Assembly: GCA_037783415.1 (NCBI GenBank)
Contig: JAZGTN010000028.1
Span: 4,412,501 to 4,476,500, forward strand
Direction: 5' to 3'
Origin: Leptasterias polaris
Taxonomy: Eukaryota; Echinodermata; Asteroidea; Forcipulatida; Asteriidae
DNA: 64,000 bases
Below are positions 58,101-64,000 of the stretch, piece after piece. The notes under the pieces are model-generated. The model worked only from the letters and a program-made list of their open reading frames with translations. It searched no databases and was not told the DNA's origin. How positions within the stretch are numbered: position 1 is the first letter of the stretch; each line of letters starts with the position of its first letter. Made by a program: the position numbers and the translations under genes.

Positions 58101-61100
58101 ATTCATTTCCACACAAAATGAATGAGCCAGGAGTTAGTGTTTTTGTTGAAATTGGCAGGACAAACTCAGACCTGCCAACCTTGTAAATTTTTTTTGAGTA
58201 CCACATTAGCGCGGCGGCATTAAAACCAGAAGCCCGTGCACGGCGATAACCCAGAAGCCCAATCAGAAAAAATAAATAACCAGTTCGACTGTATGTTCCA
58301 ATTGCCTAGATCATAGATGGTAAACTCAAGTGGCAAAAAGTTGTAAAAAAAATAATAAAAAATTATATTTAAAAACAAAAAGATTTTTAAAAAAAATTAA
58401 AAAAACAAAAAACAAAAAACAATTATGATATTTAAAAAAAAATAAAAAATGGCCAGAGGTTTCCCTACGGGCGGTGAGCCCATTTTGACCGATTTCTATT
58501 CAAATAACATTTATTAATTTCTATGAAAAGCACTGTTGAACAATGTTCCTAAATTCTTAGTAACTTACTCGGCATGCAAATAACTTGACGACAATAAAAA
58601 TGCGAAAGGTTCCATCTTTTCTTTGGTTGCCCAGTAAACGGACAAACGAAAGCCTACCGTAGAATTTTCCAGTTCCACTTCAATTCATCATTTTTTTCTC
58701 TTATAAAAAGATCACAGGCCATTAAATTCCCATTATTCTCCCCTAATAAAAGTAAAACTACCAGAAACGATGTATAAATCTGACACTTCGATCGGCGTCC
58801 ATGATGTTATTCACACGGCGATGCCGAACACGTGCGTTGTGTGCATGTACATCCATGCATACGGCCATACAATGTACTGTAAAAGATTGACCGAAACTGG
58901 ATTGCGCCATTCCCACCCCCTTTGTTACGCATTGGTTTATTAGTTTTCCAGCGGGGAGTAAGAATTTAAAATATATTTCTAGGCACAACCTCTTTTTTAT
59001 CGAAGTGCATAATAATCACTCAGATGCAGGGTGTCTATGTTCGGTTGTTTTTGCACTTGGGGTCGAACGAATGGCAGTTGAATAAATTGAGAACAAAATT
59101 GTCCGTTCGTGCTGCAGTTTTTAACACCGCGATTTAGATTTTGCGTCTTTTGCGTACTTTCTGCATATATTTCGTACCACCGTACTCAGATGTGAAAATG
59201 CGTACAGGTTGGCAGGTCTGCCCCTGTCAAATACTCTGTACAATCAACTTGCTATAAAGAGATAACAAAAATCGGACATATGACTATTTTTATCTTGAAA
59301 AACAGGATAAAGAGGTTAAAGATAATCCCATGGATGATCTCATCTGGTAGGATGAGGATTAGAGCACGATAGTTCACTGACCAAGACTGAGACATTTGTT
59401 GAATTCCTGGAAGAAGCTCAAGTGATAAATCTCACTTAGCAGTAAGATTACCTGTATGCTACACTGCATAGCCTGAAGTCATCCTCAAAATATCACACCA
59501 ATTGGTTTTTGTTAAGAGAGCTTTTTGTTTTGTTAGTCTTTGCATTTAAATATTTTACAAAATTCTCCATTGTAAGTACCATTCTTTCATTTGTTCTTAA
59601 ACATGGATAAAGTTCACCAAGGAGTGAATGGATAACCATAAAGACAATGTCACTCAGGGCAACCACTTGCACTGTACACAAAAGAAACACTTTGGCGGCA
59701 CAAGACATTTTTTTCTAGCTATAATTAACTTTTCTCCTAAAACAGCACTTACGTTACGCACGAGTTCGAAATTGTCAAAACGTTGCATCTTTTCCACAGA
59801 AAATGTTTGTGCACGATAAGTTTTTCGCAAAATGGTGATACAACATTTTTGTACTGAAGTGACATAACATTTCTCCAATTGTTTACTCACCTGCAATAGA
59901 CCATTTCACATTACTAGCGACATAATACTGACTGTCCACCCTGAAACCATGATATGGTTTTATATATTTCTCTAAACGTTTACTCACCCGTAGCTTTATC
60001 ATCATGTCATTGTACTTCTCATCAGCGTTGCTATACATGGTGGACGATAACTCCTTCTCAGCTTTCTTGACCTCTTCCTTCAAGACTGCCTGCCGACCAT
60101 CAGCTTGGTTTTTCTTTAATTAAGTTAATTTAAGATACAACAGAGTTATTGCCTCGAGTCATGTGACTTGGACTCGAGTCGGACTTGAGTCGCTATTTTT
60201 TTGACTTGTGACTTGACTTGTGACTTTCAGCATTGACTTTTGACTTGACTTGGACTTGTAAAAAGGGACTTGCTGCTAACTCTGAGATACAATACTGGTA
60301 CATACAACAGTGCCACTCAAATACAGCCTATAAGTCTGGACTTCTGGCTAAGCATAGAAAATTCTTGCTTAGCAGATTAGGTTGTAAGCCCAAAAACTAG
60401 AACCCTTTTGACATTACAGAGAGCCAACTCCTTCGAAATCACGGGAAAATCTTGTGAAATTTTAACCACATCGCCATCCTGTGTTTGTTTCAGACTTGAT
60501 GCATTTTTCCCAGAAAAAAATGAACACTGTATATGCTAGAACGGGGTAGGGGTTCTCGCTTAACCCTACTCCCAAGCATGGGAAACTTTTTCCTGGGAGT
60601 TTGCCAGGGTTTGCAATAACCATTTTCAAAGTTAGACTTAAATAACGTCTGGTACAACTCGCTTGATCACAAGCTACTGCTTAAATTTAAACTCCTCAGA
60701 CTGTCGACACTGTGACTCATCTGTCTGCAACGAGCGAATGTAACTTTTAATGAGATGTGAACTACCAGTCAAGGCAATTGAAGCCTGATCAACCCATTTT
60801 TTTTAATATTCAGGAATGACTTCGGCAGATGTGTAGACACACTAGAACCTGCCTGAACCTACCATTGTGAGGTGTGCACAGGTATGCACTCATGCTTCGT
60901 TTGCACTGTATTATTACAAAGAGGCACAACAGGTCTGGAATTCGTGCTAAAAATCTCCCTTTTACAGTGAATGATTGTGTTAAATACAATTACAGACCTT
61001 CATCCTTTGCAGAACAGCCAAGTATTGTGAGAGATCGATAGGATGCCAGGATTGTTTACCAATGTTATCGGCATCGGAGGTTAAGTCTGAGATTCCAGCA

Positions 61101-61443
61101 TGCAATGGCACATTATCAGCCGTGGTTTACTGCCAGGGTTTGGGCGATTCAAAGTGAACACTTACCCAAATTTCTGGGTGAATTTCATGAACATATTGTC
61201 TTTCATTGTGACAACGATAACCTCACAAAAAATGTCAGAAATCCCTGCGATAACTGGTAAACATCTCACCTCTTTGGTTAAGTTACTGTACTTGGTCTGT
61301 AGCTCCCTCTTCTCTCCTTTCATATGTCCCTGATCAATCCCTCCAAACTGCTCCTTCAGCTTGTCCAGCTCCTGTTCAACCTCAGTGATCTCCGCAACTT
61401 TCTTCCGCAGCTGAATGTTGTCCGATAACTCTCGCTCCCTGAC
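52188..61443 (-). CDS. RAD50: RAD50, C-terminal 297 residues (last nine coding exons)
   Basis: Exons in transcript order: 61443-61270, 60113-59988, 57270-57218, 56196-56111, 55649-55576, 54869-54807, 53971-53838, 53157-53029, 52242-52188. Total 894 nt in one open frame. The first two encode coiled coil ([24 protein letters not shown]). Then come the C-terminal ATPase half: [43 protein letters not shown] (ABC signature), [12 protein letters not shown] (Walker B and D-loop) and [12 protein letters not shown] (switch histidine). RAD50 is the SMC-like ATPase of the MRE11-RAD50-NBS1 double-strand-break repair complex. Walker A, the zinc hook and the rest of the coil lie outside the window. The 18-residue end ([17 protein letters not shown]) differs from vertebrates. 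The acceptor of exon 60113 is weak and could be a few bases off. Confidence 0.93.
52735..53010 (-). mobile_element. tRNA-derived SINE in the last RAD50 intron
   Basis: On the minus strand it has CAGATTGTGGGTTCGAATCC (B box) and CACTTGTGTCATTGAGCAAG, then a body containing TTTCTGG, CATAGCAAGCACCCTTGTTT and ACAGGTTTCC. The body is shared almost unchanged with 54125-54420. It ends about 20 bp from the exon 53029-53157. Confidence 0.75.
53399..53741. mobile_element. MITE of the 38309 family, with nested second MITE
   Basis: The ends (AGCCCAGTTTCAAAGAGCTG and GAAAATGGGCCC) and the internal GGTTGGTAACCTTAATCTGG match 38309-38501. At about 53456-53622 it is interrupted by a 167-bp element with AGGCCTGATGC and TATCAGGCCTG ends. 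Both lie in the RAD50 intron before exon 53157. Confidence 0.8.
54125..54420 (-). mobile_element. tRNA-derived SINE, second copy in RAD50
   Basis: Same body as 52735-53010 (ACCCTTGTTTACAGGTTTCC, ATAGCAAGCA) and the minus-strand B box AGTGTGGGTTCGAGTCCATG. Upstream, 54015-54110 resembles a LINE C-terminus remnant ([20 protein letters not shown]). Confidence 0.75.
54421..55575. other. RAD50 introns around exon 54807-54869
   Basis: Apart from the exon, unremarkable intron sequence. No complete repeat recognised. The frames on the minus strand here are not supported. Confidence 0.4.
55650..56110. other. RAD50 intron with poly-G run
   Basis: A run of about 21 G lies at 55662-55682, immediately upstream (minus strand) of the acceptor of exon 55576-55649, so a C run takes the place of the polypyrimidine tract. 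Otherwise no feature. Confidence 0.6.
56599..57038. mobile_element. 440-bp TTAA-flanked MITE in RAD50 intron
   Basis: Left TTAAAGGTAGGGACCGGGTC, then ATAGATAGG. The right end is the reverse complement of TTAAAGGTAGGGTCATAGAT. TTAA at both extremes. The interior contains an imperfect tandem copy (CACCCCTCAGAAATCTGAG against CAACCCTCAGAAATCTGTG) and the GATTCATGCATGAATTG block also seen near 11020-11040. Confidence 0.8.
57271..58166. other. RAD50 intron, part 1
   Basis: Contains TTTGAAATCTGGACTTTAGG near 57570, a block shared with 41225. No ORF or complete element recognised. Confidence 0.4.
58167..59220. mobile_element. 1054-bp inverted-repeat element in RAD50 intron
   Basis: Left end CAGACCTGCCAACCTTGTA; the right end is the reverse complement of CAGACCTGCCAACCTGTACG. 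An inner TGAGTAC lies near both ends. The interior is A-rich at 58340-58450 and has no transposase. The target duplication is not clear. Confidence 0.7.
59221..59987. other. RAD50 intron, part 2
   Basis: Near 59880-59895 and 59970-59990 the sequence AA-TGTTTACTCACC is repeated, so the donor of exon 59988-60113 has a decoy copy about 95 bp away. No other feature. Confidence 0.4.
60114..61269. other. RAD50 intron with GACTTG-rich minisatellite
   Basis: 60165-60270 is a short-unit repeat of GACTTG/GACTTGTGACTTG with palindromic GACTCGAGTC copies. 61000-61100 contains an open stretch on the minus strand that does not fit RAD50. The rest is unremarkable. Confidence 0.5.
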
Positions 61444-61509
61444 CTGAAATAAGAAAGTTCACAAATTGTACACAATCACTTTTAAATATGAGTAATATGT
61501 AAAGATAGA

Positions 61510-61767
61510 CCTACAGTGGAGTGTCGTGGCCGAGTGGTTAAGAGCACCGAACTCAAGTTCTTGTGTTTCTGTTCAGCAGAGTGTGGGTTCGAGTCCCAGG
61601 ATCGTGACACTTGTGTCCCTGAGCAAGACACTTAACTATAATTGCTTCTCTCCACCCAGGGGTAAAATGGGTACCTGTGAGGGCAGAGATGGTTCTTGTG
61701 ATTGATTTAGCTTAGTAGCGCATATATTGCAGCACAGGCTGTATACTCCCCAGGGAGCTGAGATGGT
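61510..61767 (+). mobile_element. tRNA-derived SINE with intact A and B boxes
   Basis: The head has GTGGCCGAGTGGTTAAGAGC (A box) and GTGTGGGTTCGAGTCCCAGG (B box), giving a tRNA-Leu/Ser-like pol III promoter. The body CACTTGTGTCCCTGAGCAAG ACACTTAACT follows, then a tail containing GCGCATATATTGC. It has no tRNA-like acceptor pairing, so it is not a tRNA gene. It is the best preserved SINE copy here and appears cut at TTAA (61768). Confidence 0.75.
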
Positions 61768-62504
61768 TTAACCCTAACAGCACCAAATCCATCAATATCA
61801 ATCGGTGGAATATGGTTGATTTTGTAAGATTTGGTACACCACCAGATTGAAACATTTGGTTGATTTTGATGGAGTTGGTCTTTTAGGACATAACATCCCG
61901 GTTGATTTTGGTGGAGTTGGTCTTTCAGCCATTTCAAACCACTGGTTGATTTTGGTAGAGTTGGTCTTTTTGTGTTGAATGCAGTGTTAGGCCCTACACT
62001 ATACCATGTACATTGTACATGTACAGTATACTATACTACAATGTAGTCTGTGATACTGTGTACTTCATCAAATACAAGTTTTATGCATACTACAGTACAC
62101 ACATTCCTGACATTTATTTAGGGATCAGTAATTATAAACAATGCATACTACAGTACACACATTCCTGACATTTATTTAGGGATCAGTAATTATAAACAAT
62201 GCATATAACTCAATACAATGACTTGGGTACTGCATGTACATACACTTACATTGTGTTCTATGTTTATTAGGGTCGCCAGTTCCATTCATATTCATAGGTG
62301 GGATAGAAAAATTCCATAATTCAATATTCACATGTGATGCTGTATTACATAACTTTCTTTTCTTGAAGAAACATGAATGAGTAGTTTATTACAAAAGGTA
62401 AGTGTCATGGTAATATTTCTTTACATGTTTCAATAGCATGCCCAGCTATAAATAAGGATGAAAATGCAAACCCACCACACTTCAATGTGCTTGCTTGTGT
62501 CAAC
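61768..62504. other. Probable 5' end and leader of the piggyBac-type element
   Basis: TTAACCCTAACAGCACC at 61768 is a plausible piggyBac-type left end. 61850-61965 has about three degenerate 43-bp units beginning GGTTGATTTTGGTGGAGTTG. 62083-62140 is repeated exactly at 62141-62198. No ORF. Confidence 0.45.
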
Positions 62505-64000
62505 ATGACTGCAAGGGAGATAAGAATATTACAAGAAAATTTGACTTGTGAAGAGAGTTTAGTTTTTCAACAAGCTGCAATGGGGAAGAGAACTTTTCGA
62601 GTTCAAGAGAGAAGAAAGGAAGAAGGAGACTGCCGAAAAGCGAAGAAGATGAAAGACAAGGAGAAGAGCAGCAGGGCAAAAGGGGGTAAAGAAGTAGACC
62701 CAAGCTCATGGGGCCATGGAAAAAAACGTCCTCTACAGCAAGGTACAACTCTCCAGAAGAAGAAGCGATTGATGGAAGAAGAACGACAAAATCTAAGGGA
62801 GACCATCAGACGAAGTGCAACCGATGCAGGTATCACGATGGGAAAGACATACAGGGCCCTTGCTGAAACTGATTCGGAAAGTGAGGAGGAATTCATTGAT
62901 CAAGCTGCGGCGACGACATCTTCAGGCTGTGAAGAAAGTTTAGCCGAGGAGTCATCATCAAGAAGTGATGTGCCTCAGCCACAGCAGGCTGAAAAAGCCC
63001 CTCCAAGAAAGAAGGTGCCAAGGAAGAAGACCAAAGAGGCTGACTCAGATAACGACCCCGACCCTCCATCATGTTATCAGCCAGATCACACCCCGGACAG
63101 TGAAGGTTGGACGAGAACACTCCATAATGTCAGGCTGAGAAGTTTCAAGGCGAAGGGTCCACTGGGACCATCATTCAACCGATGCTCTTCAGCTTTGAAG
63201 TATTTCTTGAAGTTCTTTCCCATCAGCCTGCTTCTTATCATTGTGAAGTGGACCAACGTTAAACTGGCTGAAAGACAAGTACGACTGACTTCTCTCGCCG
63301 AAATTAGAGCCTGGTTCGGCATACACCTGATAATGGGACTGGTTAAAGTTGCGAACTACAAAGATTACTGGTCCACTCATCCCGGCCTAAGAAACTCTCT
63401 CATCTCGTCCACGATGACCCGCAATAGATTTGATTGTATCAGCCAGTTTCTAAAGTGTAACGATGCGAGCAAGGACCCCTCCCTTATCAAGGACAAAGCC
63501 CACCGCTACAATGCCCAACTGAAGCACCCCTTGTTTTATGTGCAGCCAGTGTGGGACAAGGTTCGTAAGCAGTGTCTCAAGAAGTACGTGCCAGATCGGG
63601 AACTGACAATTGATGAAGCTATGATCCGGTACAGGGGATTTAAGGCAAGCGTCAGGAAGTTTTTTATGCCCCTGAAGCCAATTCGTGCAGGCTTCAAGGT
63701 GTACGCAATTGCCGAATCTGCAACAGGGTTTATCCTCAATTTCATCGTGCACCCTCATGGTCAAAAGCCTGCAAAGATGTTGGACATCACGATGGAGACA
63801 GCGAATTTTCATCTGAACTCCTATCACCACTTGTATACTGACAAGCTGTACACCTCCATCCCCTTAGCACGAACTCTACTCAGCAAGAAGACATACCTCA
63901 CCGGGGCTATCAAAGGAAACAGCAGAGGCCTGCCAAAGGATTTCAACAGTGAGAGATTGAAGAGAATGGGCAGTAATCCTCGGGGCTCTTTTTCAACACG
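62505..64000 (+). CDS. piggyBac-family transposase, 3' end beyond the window
   Basis: An open frame of 498 codons runs from ATG 62505 to the window edge. Residues 1-210 or so are charged and low complexity, with Lys- and Glu-rich segments (KKMKDKEKSS, TDSESEEEF, PPRKKVPRKKTK). The DDE_Tnp_1_7 core follows: IRAWFGIHLIMGLVKVANYK, then RELTIDEAMIRYRG with the first catalytic Asp (about residue 369), KPIRAGFKVYAIAESATGF, and HHLYTDKLYTS with the second Asp. The third acidic position and the C-terminal Cys-rich domain would lie past 64,000. The enzyme family cuts and pastes at TTAA. The start could also be the next Met at 62580. It is on the strand opposite RAD50. Whether the copy is complete cannot be seen. 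Confidence 0.9.
   Translation, partial: MTAREIRILQENLTCEESLVFQQAAMGKRTFRVQERRKEEGDCRKAKKMKDKEKSSRAKGGKEVDPSSWGHGKKRPLQQGTTLQKKKRLMEEERQNLRETIRRSATDAGITMGKTYRALAETDSESEEEFIDQAAATTSSGCEESLAEESSSRSDVPQPQQAEKAPPRKKVPRKKTKEADSDNDPDPPSCYQPDHTPDSEGWTRTLHNVRLRSFKAKGPLGPSFNRCSSALKYFLKFFPISLLLIIVKWTNVKLAERQVRLTSLAEIRAWFGIHLIMGLVKVANYKDYWSTHPGLRNSLISSTMTRNRFDCISQFLKCNDASKDPSLIKDKAHRYNAQLKHPLFYVQPVWDKVRKQCLKKYVPDRELTIDEAMIRYRGFKASVRKFFMPLKPIRAGFKVYAIAESATGFILNFIVHPHGQKPAKMLDITMETANFHLNSYHHLYTDKLYTSIPLARTLLSKKTYLTGAIKGNSRGLPKDFNSERLKRMGSNPRGSFST

Noticed and set aside
61000..61100. Minus-strand open stretch that looked like another RAD50 exon
   Set aside because: The exons on both sides already join without a gap, and the residues do not match RAD50.
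61515..61600. Possible tRNA gene with A and B boxes
   Set aside because: The ends do not pair into an acceptor stem and the sequence continues as a SINE body found in several other copies.

Overview
This is eukaryotic, intron-rich, repeat-dense animal DNA. Nothing in it looks bacterial: genes are split into short exons with GT..AG introns, and the spaces are filled with LINEs, tRNA-derived SINEs and many small inverted-repeat transposons. The mix of small modular extracellular exons (EMI, EGF-like, PAN/apple), CR1/L2-like and L1-like LINEs, and short elements whose ends read GGGCCCAATTTCATAGAGCT suggests a marine deuterostome invertebrate, most likely an echinoderm. That assignment rests on recollection of repeat style, not on a search.

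Layout. (1) About 1-47,100, plus strand: a tandem cluster of three related genes for small secreted proteins, built as signal peptide, EMI domain split over two exons, tenascin-type EGF-like exons and a C-terminal PAN/apple exon. Gene A (1016-9139) is complete and open: 7 coding exons, 828 nt, 275 residues. Gene B (10814-31119) has extra EGF exon copies, one 45-bp mini EGF exon, and one EGF exon carrying a 1-bp insertion and a GC donor; skipping that exon leaves 302 residues open. Gene C (34901-47094) is decaying: two EGF exons are frameshifted and the PAN exon is reduced to its last residues, yet the remaining exons still join into a 172-residue frame. The EGF exons begin and end in phase 1, so they can be gained, lost or skipped without breaking the frame.

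(2) Gene B's intron between signal peptide and EMI exons is 14.4 kb long and holds three LINEs: a CR1/L2-like element (12.2-15.75 kb, minus), an L1-like element (15.78-20.46 kb, minus) split by a 1018-bp foldback element, and a plus-strand element (22.27-25.25 kb) with one 875-codon ORF in which an ORF1-type protein is fused in frame to a reverse transcriptase with no endonuclease. A Gly/Ser/Ala-type GC-rich minisatellite lies between them.

(3) 47.9-51.2 kb, minus: a 5'-truncated L1-like LINE. (4) 52,188-61,443, minus: the last nine coding exons (297 residues) of RAD50, with signature motif, Walker B and the His-containing switch all visible; the upstream part lies beyond the window. (5) 62,505-64,000, plus: the 5' two thirds or so of a piggyBac-family transposase, apparently inside or just upstream of RAD50 and running off the right edge.

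The rest is introns and spacers full of small DNA transposons. Several have TTAA at both ends, the target expected for piggyBac-type elements. Others show a 9-bp duplication (Mutator-like), an 8-bp duplication (hAT-like), or are foldback elements with tandem sub-repeats. All gene models are built by eye from splice sites, phase and homology between the paralogues; there is no transcript evidence.
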